Positions 1 to 8,761 of a stretch of 64,000 nt of DNA are shown here, in pieces. The notes below the pieces were generated by a model that saw only the letters and a list, made by a program, of their open reading frames with translations, did no database searches and was not told the DNA's origin. Position 1 is the stretch's first letter; every line of letters begins with the position of its first letter. Location: NCBI RefSeq assembly GCF_003385455.1, contig NZ_QNUF01000019.1, forward strand, positions 1 through 64,000. The letters run 5' to 3'. The translations under genes and the position numbers were made by a program. The DNA comes from Chryseobacterium rhizosphaerae. Its GTDB lineage: Bacteria > Bacteroidota > Bacteroidia > Flavobacteriales > Weeksellaceae.

Positions 1-503
1 GTAAAGAAAAGCTTAATTCCCAAATTCAGATAAGTGATATAACGCATTTTTTCAATACCCTGGAAAAACCATTCGGGAAATAATACATACCCTAATAAAA
101 GTAAGCTTGTATAAAAATAAATCTCTTTGTTTTCATAAAACGGAGGATACAGACAAACTACTATAGCAATGATCAACCAGGAAATTAATAAAAAAAGAGT
201 TTTAATTGTTAAGACTTTACTGTAAATAATATTTAGTTTTTTGGGACTGTCTCTATAAATAGCGACATCGCGGGTAGCTGTAATTCTAAAACTAAAATCA
301 GTTAAAGCAGTAAAATAAGCTATAAGTGATGCTGAAAAGACAATAACTCCATATTTTTCAAACCCTATTACCCTTAATATATAAGGCAGAGTAATTAATG
401 GCAGCAACATTCCCACTAGCTGCAATGCAGATAATGAAACAAAGTTTTCTAACAATGCTTTTTTATCCTTGGTGTTAAAAATCTTTTTTATTCTGTTAAT
501 CAT
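1..503 (-). CDS. Oligosaccharide flippase, Wzx-type (partial, 3' end outside window)
   Basis: About 167 N-terminal residues are readable and the frame stays open to the window edge, so the C-terminal part lies beyond base 1. The predicted role is flipping lipid-linked polysaccharide repeat units across the inner membrane. Visible support: a short basic N-terminus, then successive long hydrophobic helices, an ITLPYILRVIGFEKYG stretch and an FPEWFFQGIEKM motif, all characteristic of the PST/MATE-like polysaccharide flippases. The start codon overlaps the stop codon of the beta-helix gene upstream (TAATG), which implies translational coupling. It belongs to the capsule operon read leftwards from 10.7 kb. 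I am confident of the family; the sugar substrate cannot be told. Confidence 0.85.
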   Translation of the reverse strand, partial: MINRIKKIFNTKDKKALLENFVSLSALQLVGMLLPLITLPYILRVIGFEKYGVIVFSASLIAYFTALTDFSFRITATRDVAIYRDSPKKLNIIYSKVLTIKTLFLLISWLIIAIVVCLYPPFYENKEIYFYTSLLLLGYVLFPEWFFQGIEKMRYITYLNLGIKLFF

Positions 504-1600
504 TATTTTAAGGTAATCGTTTCGTCATTATTTTTAAACTTTTGACCATAGCCATTTGCATTTCTAGAAGTTGCTCCCAGTTTCCCAAAATCCATATTTA
601 TATTTACTTGATGTGGAGCTCCTTTAAATGATCTGAACTTTGCTGTTGCATTATTTTGAGAAGAAAAGTTATTGATACTTATGTCTCCATTTAATTTTGA
701 AAATCCGGTGTTAGCTTTGTCTCTTGTAACAGCCATTCCAAAACCAATTTTAGATCCGTTATCTTTGAAATTATTTATTGTAACTGAAATGGCCTTTTGC
801 TGTTTGCCAACCAAATTGCCGGGTGAAATTATGATTCCGTAATTCCCATTATTTTCAGTTTCTATATTATTAAACTTCACATTTTTTATGTCATAATAAT
901 TGTTGTCCGGCTCAATATCTATTCCAGCCTGAGGATTGATTCCTGATGTATTCGCTATGTATGCATTTTCCAATAACATATTTGTTACTGCTCCAACGGT
1001 TAACCCATTTCTGCGGTTATCTTTTAAAACAACATTCTTAATGGTTATATCTGAAGAACTAACTCCGTTTCTACCACCTATACAAATTCCATCTCCCCAA
1101 TTACTCTCTATATAAGACCCGATAATATTAATATTACTACTAGACAATATATAGATTCCCATTCCCCACTCTCCGGTAGTCGACAAATGTTTATGTCTGT
1201 CACCTGTTAAACTGGGATAATAAATATCTACATGCTGAATATTAAATAGATTAAGTATACCATTACGATCTTTAGCATTAGGTTTCATCATCAACTTTGA
1301 ATTCTTTTGGAAAAGAATTTTCTGATTAGATTTTAATGTAAGGCCATTTTCATTAACGAGAATAGGAAAGTCAGGCATCATAAGGATTGAATTCTCGTTA
1401 AGTCCTTTCTGGATATATGAGGTATAATCAATATCACCCTTTGTAGAATATCCTTTTGGCAAATAACCTGTAAGATCCTTAGCAGTTTTAAAATATTTAG
1501 TTTTAACCACTTCATAATCTGAAAAACGATTACTAACATAATATTGGCAATTACCCAAAAAACATATTAATACTAAAAATAAGAATATCAGCTTTTTCAT
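503..1600 (-). CDS. Exported right-handed parallel beta-helix protein in capsule operon
   Basis: 365 residues. The N-terminus has a hydrophobic signal ending near Cys18-Gln19 (LGNC), either a lipoprotein or a cleaved signal peptide; Asn at -1 makes a lipobox uncertain. The body from about residue 95 has repeated short strands with Asn/Ile ladders (NIN, ITIKNV, NNF, ISINNF), as in pectate-lyase-like beta-helix proteins. Such folds serve as polysaccharide lyases, epimerases or depolymerases. It overlaps the Wzy-like gene by 4 bases and the flippase by 1 base, so it is made with the polymer machinery and probably trims, modifies or binds the exported polysaccharide in the periplasm or at the surface. 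No catalytic residues could be assigned, so the enzymatic activity is open. Confidence 0.7.
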   Translation of the reverse strand: MKKLIFLFLVLICFLGNCQYYVSNRFSDYEVVKTKYFKTAKDLTGYLPKGYSTKGDIDYTSYIQKGLNENSILMMPDFPILVNENGLTLKSNQKILFQKNSKLMMKPNAKDRNGILNLFNIQHVDIYYPSLTGDRHKHLSTTGEWGMGIYILSSSNINIIGSYIESNWGDGICIGGRNGVSSSDITIKNVVLKDNRRNGLTVGAVTNMLLENAYIANTSGINPQAGIDIEPDNNYYDIKNVKFNNIETENNGNYGIIISPGNLVGKQQKAISVTINNFKDNGSKIGFGMAVTRDKANTGFSKLNGDISINNFSSQNNATAKFRSFKGAPHQVNINMDFGKLGATSRNANGYGQKFKNNDETITLK

Positions 1601-2970
1601 TTTGTTGGAGTTAATTTGTTAATTATTGTAAAGAATGGTATAAATACAACCAGATTGATAAATAATGTTGCAGAAATTGATCCTATATTAATCATCATAG
1701 AGGTTGAACAGCCAAAAGCTAAGATGATATATAAGAAAAACAAAACCGGTGAATTTGTAGAATAGGCTTCTTTTTCAAATTTGAACGCCAGAATAGTTAA
1801 TATAAAAATATAGATGTAAAAAAAATAAATTGAAAAATGATATAGTCCTGCTACAGAGATCGGGACAATCTGATCCCTGGAACGGCTTGATCCATATATT
1901 TGATTGTTAAATTTAATGTTCGTCTTATAGTTGTCATTTGAAAACTTTGACAATAAGGGTATATTTTGACTGATATCAGAGATAAAGTAATAGTACTTGT
2001 CAAAAGGATTTACATCATTTTTTTTATAAGAATCATATCCTATTGCATAATTGGCTACCCCTCCAAAATAAGCGTTCAATTGATGAAGGCTCAGAAGTCC
2101 ACCTACATCAGCTTTTTTCGTGCTTTCTGAAAATTTGGAAACTGAAGCGGCCAGTAATATAAGTCCAAAGAAAGCAGACGTATATCCTACAATTTTTTTC
2201 CTATAAACAGGGTAAAAATAAACTAATAAGAGTATTAAAGGAAAAGAAGCATATACAATACTGAATCGGCTGATCCCAACAATAATCGTTGCATTGATCA
2301 ATACAACGATGATAGACAGGATAAGTTTTGTGCTCTGTTTTAACTTAAATGAATCGATAAATGAGAAGATATAAAGTACTATATATGCCCTCATTACAGG
2401 AAACATAATACTCACTAATGGAGAAACACTTTCCAGGTCTCCGGAGACTTTAAGTCTTAAATAGGCTGAAATATCCCATACAAAACTTAATTTATGTAAA
2501 AAGCTTTTATTGGTAGCAATAATTAATATAAATAGAAAAAACAAGCCGGTAGTAACCGTATTTAATTGCAAAAAATTTAATTTATTGGTCTTTAATTTTA
2601 CCTTTTTTGAAAAAGTACAAATATAATAGGCAATTAATATAAATAACAACTCAATGATCATCATTGAAACAGCATAGGCCTCATTAACCGTGGTGCTACC
2701 AAACTTCAATTTGTCATTTCCTAAAAAAAGACAGGGAATTATGATATACCTTATTAGCTGCTGAATTGTAATAATCCAAAAAATGAAATATGACTTAAGC
2801 TTTACAAAGATGTTCGAAATAAATAATGTAAAAAAGCCTAATCCTACTGGCAGAACATAAACATTCTGATAGAAAGTATTGCTAACTTTCCCATAGATAA
2901 AAAAACCTATAGAGAAAAATAGAAAACTTAAAGAGAATAAAACTAATTTATATGATTTATTTATCTCCAT
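1597..2970 (-). CDS. O-antigen/capsule polymerase-like membrane protein (Wzy-type)
   Basis: About 457 residues, very hydrophobic, with roughly ten to twelve membrane segments and a larger hydrophilic loop around residues 280-370 that contains Arg, Ser and Asp residues (SSRSRDQIVPIS). This topology is typical of Wzy polymerases, which join repeat units in the periplasm; primary sequence is poorly conserved in the family, so the call leans on topology and position between the sugar-nucleotide genes and the flippase. I take the ATG at 2970; a TTG two codons upstream (2976) is the only alternative and has no ribosome-binding support. The stop overlaps the beta-helix start (ATGA). About 135 bases separate it from the dehydrogenase upstream, with a hairpin in between. 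Confidence 0.7.
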   Translation of the reverse strand: MEINKSYKLVLFSLSFLFFSIGFFIYGKVSNTFYQNVYVLPVGLGFFTLFISNIFVKLKSYFIFWIITIQQLIRYIIIPCLFLGNDKLKFGSTTVNEAYAVSMMIIELLFILIAYYICTFSKKVKLKTNKLNFLQLNTVTTGLFFLFILIIATNKSFLHKLSFVWDISAYLRLKVSGDLESVSPLVSIMFPVMRAYIVLYIFSFIDSFKLKQSTKLILSIIVVLINATIIVGISRFSIVYASFPLILLLVYFYPVYRKKIVGYTSAFFGLILLAASVSKFSESTKKADVGGLLSLHQLNAYFGGVANYAIGYDSYKKNDVNPFDKYYYFISDISQNIPLLSKFSNDNYKTNIKFNNQIYGSSRSRDQIVPISVAGLYHFSIYFFYIYIFILTILAFKFEKEAYSTNSPVLFFLYIILAFGCSTSMMINIGSISATLFINLVVFIPFFTIINKLTPTK

Positions 2971-3062
2971 GCTCAACAGGCGTGTTTATTTCTTAATTAA
3001 ATAAAAATTATACAATACGGTACTCAATATTTGAAAAACGGAATAACTTCCAGAAAAAGCTA

Positions 3063-3093
3063 AGAGAAAAAGTGAAATTTCACCTGTTCTCTC
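3063..3093 (-). terminator. Hairpin between dehydrogenase and polymerase genes
   Basis: An AGAGAA/TTCTCT outer stem encloses a GTGAAATTTCAC palindrome just after the dehydrogenase stop. There is no clear T-tract, so it may be an attenuator or RNA-stability element within the operon and not a full terminator. Confidence 0.3.
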
Positions 3094-3106
3094 AACTTTA
3101 AATTTA

Positions 3107-4399
3107 TTACAGTCTGGAATCACATTGATCCAAGACTCCTTTTACATCATAAATGATTCCTTGTTCCTTTAAATAATCATTCAGGTTAATATCCATAAAC
3201 TCATTATGTGCCACTGTCAGAATAATAGCATCAAACTTTTCATCTGGAATCACATTAACCACATTAAGATCATATTCATGTTTTACTTCTTCAGGCTTCG
3301 CCCATGGATCAAAAGTAGTAACATGTAAAGCATAATCTTCAAGTCCTTGAATCACATCTACAGCTTTAGTATTACGTACATCCGGACAATTCTCTTTAAA
3401 TGTTATTCCTAAGTTTAACACTTTAGCTCCATTGATATTGAGATTTCTTTTTATCATGGTTTTCACCAATTGAGAAGCAACATACTGCCCCATAGAATCA
3501 TTGAGACGACGTCCAGCTAGTATAATTTCTGGATGATATCCATTTTCCTGTGCTTTCTGTGCCAGGTAATATGGATCAACGCCAATACAGTGACCGCCAA
3601 CCAGTCCAGGTTTGAATGGTAAAAAATTCCATTTTGTTCCTGCTGCTTTTAATACTGCATGAGTATCAATCTCTAAAAGGTTGAAAATTTTTGCCAGTTC
3701 ATTCACAAACGCAATATTAATATCTCTCTGTGAGTTTTCAATGACTTTGGCGGCTTCGGCAATCTTAATGGTAGGAGCCAAATGGGTACCTGCAACGATC
3801 ACAGATTTATATAAAGAATCTACGACCTTTCCTATTTCCGGTGTTGAACCTGAAGTAACTTTTAATATTTTTTCTACAGTATGCTCTTTATCTCCCGGAT
3901 TAATACGCTCAGGAGAATATCCTGCAAAGAAATCCTGATTAAACTTCAGTCCTGAAACCTTTTCAAGAACAGGAATACATTCTTCTTCAGTAGCACCTGG
4001 ATAAACAGTAGATTCATAGATTACAATATCTCCTTTCGACAATACCTTTGCTACAGTTTCTGAAGACTTATATAGCGGTGTAAGATCAGGACGATTATGT
4101 TTATCTACCGGAGTTGGAACTGTAACAATATAGATATTCGCGTCCTGAATATCTTTAATATCAGCAGAGCAGTACAAGCCTTTTTCAGCATTTTTATAAA
4201 AAGGATTCTCTTCTTTTAATGTTGCTTTTAAAACTTCATTTTCTACTTCTAAAGTAGTATCTACCCCTGTATTTAATTCTTCAATCCTTTTTTGGTTGAT
4301 ATCGAAACCTACAACCGGATATTGGGTTGCAAATAATCGAGCTAAAGGCAAACCAACATACCCCAATCCTATAACGGCAATTTTATATTGTTTATTCAT
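3107..4399 (-). CDS. UDP-N-acetyl-hexosamine 6-dehydrogenase (TviB/WbpO-like nucleotide sugar dehydrogenase)
   Basis: 430 residues, the usual length of the UDP-glucose/GDP-mannose dehydrogenase superfamily. Residues 8-18 hold the NAD-binding Rossmann motif ([10 protein letters not shown]). The central domain has the catalytic cysteine at Cys271 in a [11 protein letters not shown] motif, and the C-terminal domain keeps the [13 protein letters not shown] signature. These enzymes oxidise C6 of a UDP-sugar twice to give a uronic acid. Together with the epimerase next door (22-base gap) it resembles the WbpO/WbpP and TviB/TviC pairs that make UDP-N-acetylgalactosaminuronic acid, which suggests an acidic capsule sugar. 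The exact hexosamine substrate is inferred from the pairing and is not proved. Confidence 0.9.
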   Translation of the reverse strand: MNKQYKIAVIGLGYVGLPLARLFATQYPVVGFDINQKRIEELNTGVDTTLEVENEVLKATLKEENPFYKNAEKGLYCSADIKDIQDANIYIVTVPTPVDKHNRPDLTPLYKSSETVAKVLSKGDIVIYESTVYPGATEEECIPVLEKVSGLKFNQDFFAGYSPERINPGDKEHTVEKILKVTSGSTPEIGKVVDSLYKSVIVAGTHLAPTIKIAEAAKVIENSQRDINIAFVNELAKIFNLLEIDTHAVLKAAGTKWNFLPFKPGLVGGHCIGVDPYYLAQKAQENGYHPEIILAGRRLNDSMGQYVASQLVKTMIKRNLNINGAKVLNLGITFKENCPDVRNTKAVDVIQGLEDYALHVTTFDPWAKPEEVKHEYDLNVVNVIPDEKFDAIILTVAHNEFMDINLNDYLKEQGIIYDVKGVLDQCDSRL

Positions 4400-4420
4400 A
4401 AAAAAATCGATTTAAAAATA

Positions 4421-5389
4421 TTACTTTAAATTCTCCCAATACCAGCTAATAGCTTCTTTTAATCCTTTGTCTATCGTATGGGTAGGCTGATAACCTAATA
4501 GTTTTTCTGCTTTTTCAACTGATGCTAATGAGTGTGGGATATCTCCTACACGGTTCGGACCATAGTTCACTTCCACTTCAGCAATTTTCTCATCGAATTC
4601 ACTTAAGTATTTTTTAAGGTATCCAATTAAATCATTCAATGTAGTGCGGTCTCCTACGGCTGTATTATAAACCGTATTCACTGCTTCCGGATTTTCTGTA
4701 AGCATCGCCCGTTCATTCATCTGAATCACATTATCGATATAAGTAAAATCACGTGAATAATCTCCTGTACCATTAATTGTAGGGGATTCGTGGTTGATCA
4801 GCTGTTTTACAAATAATGGAATCACTGCGGCATAAGCTCCGTTCGGGTCTTGTCTTCTTCCAAATACATTGAAATACCTTAACCCAATACACTGCATTCC
4901 GTAAGTTTTTCCAAATACATCAGCATACAATTCATTTACATATTTAGTAATAGCATATGGTGATAATGGTCTTCCGATTACATCTTCCACTTTGGGTAAT
5001 GATGCAGAATCACCGTATGTGGATGATGAAGCAGCATATACAAAACGTTTCACATTGGCATCACGCGCCGCAACCAGCATATTTAAAAAACCTGAAACAT
5101 TCACATCGTTACTTGTAATAGGATCTTTAATTGATCTTGGCACAGAACCTAGTGCTGCCTGATGTAATACATAATCTACATTTTCTACTGCTTTGTGGCA
5201 AACGTCCAAGTCACGGATATCTCCTTCAATGAGCTTATATTTTGGATTTGTAAGGAAAGGCTCGATATTATGACGGTGCCCCGTTGCAAAATTATCCAAG
5301 CAGACAACGTCATATCCTTTATTTAAAAAATATTCCGTTAAGTTAGAACCAATAAAACCGGCTCCGCCTGTAATTAAAATTTTATACAT
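4421..5389 (-). CDS. UDP-N-acetylglucosamine 4-epimerase (TviC/WbpP-like extended SDR)
   Basis: 322 residues. The N-terminal TGGAGFIG (residues 7-14) is the NAD-binding loop of extended short-chain dehydrogenases. The catalytic Ser cluster lies at 121-123 and the Tyr145-Lys149 pair in YAITK. An ALGSVPRSI segment near residue 80 is characteristic of the WbpP/TviC group that interconverts UDP-GlcNAc and UDP-GalNAc. It sits 2 bases downstream of the tyrosine autokinase stop and upstream of the dehydrogenase, so the two would be co-translated to supply UDP-GalNAcA. Other 4-epimerase specificities (glucose, glucuronate) cannot be excluded from sequence alone. Confidence 0.87.
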   Translation of the reverse strand: MYKILITGGAGFIGSNLTEYFLNKGYDVVCLDNFATGHRHNIEPFLTNPKYKLIEGDIRDLDVCHKAVENVDYVLHQAALGSVPRSIKDPITSNDVNVSGFLNMLVAARDANVKRFVYAASSSTYGDSASLPKVEDVIGRPLSPYAITKYVNELYADVFGKTYGMQCIGLRYFNVFGRRQDPNGAYAAVIPLFVKQLINHESPTINGTGDYSRDFTYIDNVIQMNERAMLTENPEAVNTVYNTAVGDRTTLNDLIGYLKKYLSEFDEKIAEVEVNYGPNRVGDIPHSLASVEKAEKLLGYQPTHTIDKGLKEAISWYWENLK

Positions 5390-5391
5390 TT

Positions 5392-7728
5392 TTATGATTT
5401 AAATATTTTCTTCAACCAATTTTTTTTGTCTTTTGTCTGACTATAACCATAGCCATAACTATAGTTGTATCCATACCCTCCTGCACGCTTTGAAACATCA
5501 TTAACGATAAAAGATACATTACTAAGTTTAGAATCTCTCACCAAATCATTGGCAAAATCTATTAAGATATTTCTTGATATAGCAGACCTTACTACGTATA
5601 AGGTAGCATCAGCAGTATCAGCAATACTAAGAGTATCTGAAACTAGCATAAGCGGTGCAGAATCTATAATAATATAAGCATACTGAGAAGACATCTGATC
5701 AATAAGTTTTTGGTATCTTCCATTAGAAAGAAGTTCCTGTGGATTAGGAGGAATAGCTCCAGCATAAATGACATCACATGAAGGATTGGTGTGCGATGTA
5801 TGGATAAGGTCCTCAACATTCACTGAATCATCATATAAAAATTCAGTAAGCCCTTTTCTTTTCACGGGTTCACTATCATATCTCTGAATCTGAGGATTAC
5901 GGATATCTGAACCAATAAGGAGTGCTCTTCCGTTTTTATTGGCTATGGTAAGAGCAAGGTTAACTGATACTAGGGTTTTCCCTTCTCCTTTTACCGAAGA
6001 AGTTACCATAATTACTTTAGCTGATTCTTTTGTAGGTAAAACAAATTTAAGATTGGAAACAAGTACCCTGAATGCCTCAGCCAATTCTGAAAAGTCATTT
6101 TTCTGTACAAGATGATTTTCATTATTTTTCAGTGAAGGAATATCAACTAATACCCCTAACCCTGAACGTTCCTTTATATCACTTCTGCTATAAATCTTGT
6201 CATCCAGAAGGAATAGCAAATAGAAAATTGCAAATGGAATTACTAGCCCAAGGAAAAAAGCACCTGGAAAAATAATATCTTTTTTAGGAGATACAGGAGT
6301 GTCTTCTGTAAAGGCAGGATTTACAATTTTTGCTTTCGGTACTTCTACTGATAAATTAATTGCATTCTCTTCCCTTTTTTGAAGGAGAAATAAAAATAGT
6401 TGTTCTTTAAGATTCTGCTGACGCTCTATTCCTCTATAAATTTTAGATTGTCCTGGAACTTTTTCTATAACATTTTTATTGGTTGTTATTTGATTTTGTA
6501 ATTGAGCAATCCCCGTCTGAACACTTTGTTTCTGTTCACGAATATTATCACGGATAATATCCTTTAAAGAGGCAATCTCCTTGTTCATTTCTATGACAGC
6601 TGGGTTTTCATTGGTCGCCTGCTTAAGGGTTTTATTTCTACTGATTACAAGTGTATTATACTGAGAAATAGATTGTTCTAATGAAGGATTCAACCCTAGA
6701 TTAGACGGCATAAGCTGGTTGTTGCTTTTTACAGCTTCTGTAGAAAGTGAATTCAGAAGGTCAAGCTGAGCCTGTTGTTGAAGAAGGACCTTAGTATTTT
6801 CACTTGTATTTTGCAAAGCTAATTCTGCCTGTGCCTGCAAATCTACAATACGATTACGGTTTTGGAAATCTTCTTTCTGGTTTTCTACTCCGGAAAGATC
6901 CTTAGTAATCACCTCAAGTCTTTTATCTATAAATTCTTGGGTATTCTGAGCCTGTAGATTCTTATCTCTCTGACCATCCAAATTATATTGTTTAGTCACT
7001 TCATTAAGAATAGCTTCTGATTTTTCGGGAAGAGATCCGATCAAGCTGATGTCCATCAACATAGCCTTTTCATCCGGCAAATTCACCTGTATTGTTTTTT
7101 CAAGTTTTTTTACCTTTTCAATAGGGTTCCAAAAAATAACTTTATATTCAGACTTAATGGCTACAGAAGAATTTCTTTGAAATATGACTGTTCCAAAATC
7201 CAATTGTACAGGAATATTGAATTTCCCCACAATTTCTTTTTTCTTTTGGTCATGAAGTGTAAACTGGTCTCCCTTTATATCAGTTAAGGTATAAGCGGAG
7301 GACACAAACTTTTCTTTAGTATAAGTAAGAATTTTCGCAGTTATAGGAGCATTAATAAATAGCTGCGAATCCTTAAATTCTCCTGCATTGAAATATTCTA
7401 TATTGAGATTAAGATTTTTAACAACCTGCATGAGTATCGGTCGTGAATTCACTACTGCTGCTTCACTTTTTAATTCATCAGAATTACCGAGACCAATTCC
7501 AAGATTATCAAGATCAGCCAAAGCTGAGGAAAGGTCATTTTGTTTTTTATCAAATTTAAGAGTCGTTTTCGACTGATATTTAGGCACACTGTACCTAAGG
7601 TAAATATAAGCACCTGATACAAATAACAAAATAGAGGCAATAAACCACGGCCATTTGTAAAGGTATTTAGAAATAGTCTGCCCTATATTTAATTTTTCTT
7701 CTTTTGCCTGAAATTCCATCTGCTGCAT
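5392..7728 (-). CDS. Polysaccharide co-polymerase / tyrosine autokinase (Wzc-like)
   Basis: 778 residues, a full-length fused Wzc. Residues about 30-50 form a first membrane helix, followed by a periplasmic chain-length domain with long coiled coils (about 240-440), a GNVR-like region and a second membrane helix near 490-510. The cytoplasmic BY-kinase domain has Walker A SSVKGEGKT (577-585), Walker A' (LLIGSDIR, about 603) and Walker B YIIIDSAP (685-692). The C-terminal tail has six tyrosines at alternate positions from 752 to 762, the expected autophosphorylation cluster. It partners with the Wza-like lipoprotein directly upstream (gap 3 bases) to control export and chain length. No Wzb-type phosphatase gene is in the window. 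Confidence 0.93.
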   Translation of the reverse strand: MQQMEFQAKEEKLNIGQTISKYLYKWPWFIASILLFVSGAYIYLRYSVPKYQSKTTLKFDKKQNDLSSALADLDNLGIGLGNSDELKSEAAVVNSRPILMQVVKNLNLNIEYFNAGEFKDSQLFINAPITAKILTYTKEKFVSSAYTLTDIKGDQFTLHDQKKKEIVGKFNIPVQLDFGTVIFQRNSSVAIKSEYKVIFWNPIEKVKKLEKTIQVNLPDEKAMLMDISLIGSLPEKSEAILNEVTKQYNLDGQRDKNLQAQNTQEFIDKRLEVITKDLSGVENQKEDFQNRNRIVDLQAQAELALQNTSENTKVLLQQQAQLDLLNSLSTEAVKSNNQLMPSNLGLNPSLEQSISQYNTLVISRNKTLKQATNENPAVIEMNKEIASLKDIIRDNIREQKQSVQTGIAQLQNQITTNKNVIEKVPGQSKIYRGIERQQNLKEQLFLFLLQKREENAINLSVEVPKAKIVNPAFTEDTPVSPKKDIIFPGAFFLGLVIPFAIFYLLFLLDDKIYSRSDIKERSGLGVLVDIPSLKNNENHLVQKNDFSELAEAFRVLVSNLKFVLPTKESAKVIMVTSSVKGEGKTLVSVNLALTIANKNGRALLIGSDIRNPQIQRYDSEPVKRKGLTEFLYDDSVNVEDLIHTSHTNPSCDVIYAGAIPPNPQELLSNGRYQKLIDQMSSQYAYIIIDSAPLMLVSDTLSIADTADATLYVVRSAISRNILIDFANDLVRDSKLSNVSFIVNDVSKRAGGYGYNYSYGYGYSQTKDKKNWLKKIFKS

Positions 7729-7731
7729 ATT

Positions 7732-8520
7732 CTATCGTGTTAAAGCAATTATAAGAGTACCTGCCGTTAATAATGCTCCTATAATCTGGAAGGTAAGTGC
7801 TCTGTTCGGATTAGTATTAGCCTGAACCTGTTTGTTTTTATCCGGCTGTACATATAATATGTCGTTTTGCTTGATGTAATAATACGGTGAGCTTACAATG
7901 TCGGATCGGGTTAGGTCAACATTAACAACCTGATCTACTCCATCATCCCCTGTACGGATAAGTTTTACATTCGTACGGTCTCCAAAATCTGTCATATCAC
8001 CCGCAAGTCCTAATGCCTGAAAGACATTAATTTTTTGTGAAACACTTTGTTTCTGCCCTGGGTCTTTTACTTCCCCCAAAATGCTTACGTTAAAATTTTT
8101 CAGAGTAATGGATACCATAGGGTCTGTCAGGTATCTCTTTAGACGGGATTCCAGCTCTTGCTTTAGCTGTATCTGGGTCATTCCTTTACTGTATACATTT
8201 CCTAATACCGGAAAGGATATATACCCTTCATCATTTACTAAGTATTCACTTGGCTGTACATATTGATTAATTCCGGTTCCGCCTTCACTCCCCACTTTAT
8301 TTGCCGTATTAAGGTTGAAGGGCTTTACAGCAATCTCATCAAGCGCTGAAACAAGAATCAGAAGAACATCTCCTTCCTGGATGTGCAATCCCTGGAATTT
8401 TGCTTTCGTAACTTCTTCTTCCATATTATGCCTTGACATATATACCATATTTTGTTTCGGCTTACATGATAACAAAGTAACCGACAACAGTACCAGATAC
8501 GTAATAATAGTTCTCTTCAT
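7732..8520 (-). CDS. Polysaccharide export outer-membrane lipoprotein (Wza-like)
   Basis: 262 residues from the ATG at 8520, chosen because it begins a textbook lipoprotein signal (basic residues, hydrophobic core, LLSC with lipid Cys19); an upstream TTG at 8553 would spoil it. A Poly_export domain follows (about 50-130, with a GDVL motif), then a SLBB-type domain (NVSILGEVKDPG near 155) and a C-terminal hydrophobic helix, as in Bacteroidetes Wza homologues. The predicted product forms the outer-membrane exit channel for the capsule polymer, in contact with the Wzc-like protein encoded 3 bases downstream. A TATTTTTG box at 8713 may give it an extra promoter. Confidence 0.9.
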   Translation of the reverse strand: MKRTIITYLVLLSVTLLSCKPKQNMVYMSRHNMEEEVTKAKFQGLHIQEGDVLLILVSALDEIAVKPFNLNTANKVGSEGGTGINQYVQPSEYLVNDEGYISFPVLGNVYSKGMTQIQLKQELESRLKRYLTDPMVSITLKNFNVSILGEVKDPGQKQSVSQKINVFQALGLAGDMTDFGDRTNVKLIRTGDDGVDQVVNVDLTRSDIVSSPYYYIKQNDILYVQPDKNKQVQANTNPNRALTFQIIGALLTAGTLIIALTR

Positions 8521-8712
8521 ATATTTTTTTAGTCTATTGGTGTTAACGCTCAATTTTATTTAGAATCTATGTTTACACTATAATTGGAGCGTGATACGTA
8601 TTTTTAATACATGATTATTAGTTTCACTTTTTTGTGAAAATTTTTAATGTATTATGTTGTTTTTAGATTAATTCTTCTCGATGCAATTTTCGTTCCGATT
8701 AAGATAATTTAG

Positions 8713-8720
8713 CAAAAATA
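8713..8720 (-). promoter_or_regulatory. Possible internal -7 element upstream of the export lipoprotein gene
   Basis: Reads TATTTTTG on the minus strand, which matches the TAnnTTTG consensus. No TTG is seen at the usual -33 spacing. It lies in the 240-base gap between the dehydratase and export genes and would give a leader of about 190 bases. Confidence 0.3.
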
Positions 8721-8761
8721 ATTACTTATTTTTTTGTTATTTATATATTTTTTACACTATG

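Noticed and set aside
3681..3938. Antisense frames inside the dehydrogenase and many other genes
   Set aside because: They mirror strongly conserved proteins on the other strand and have no start signals or neighbours of their own.
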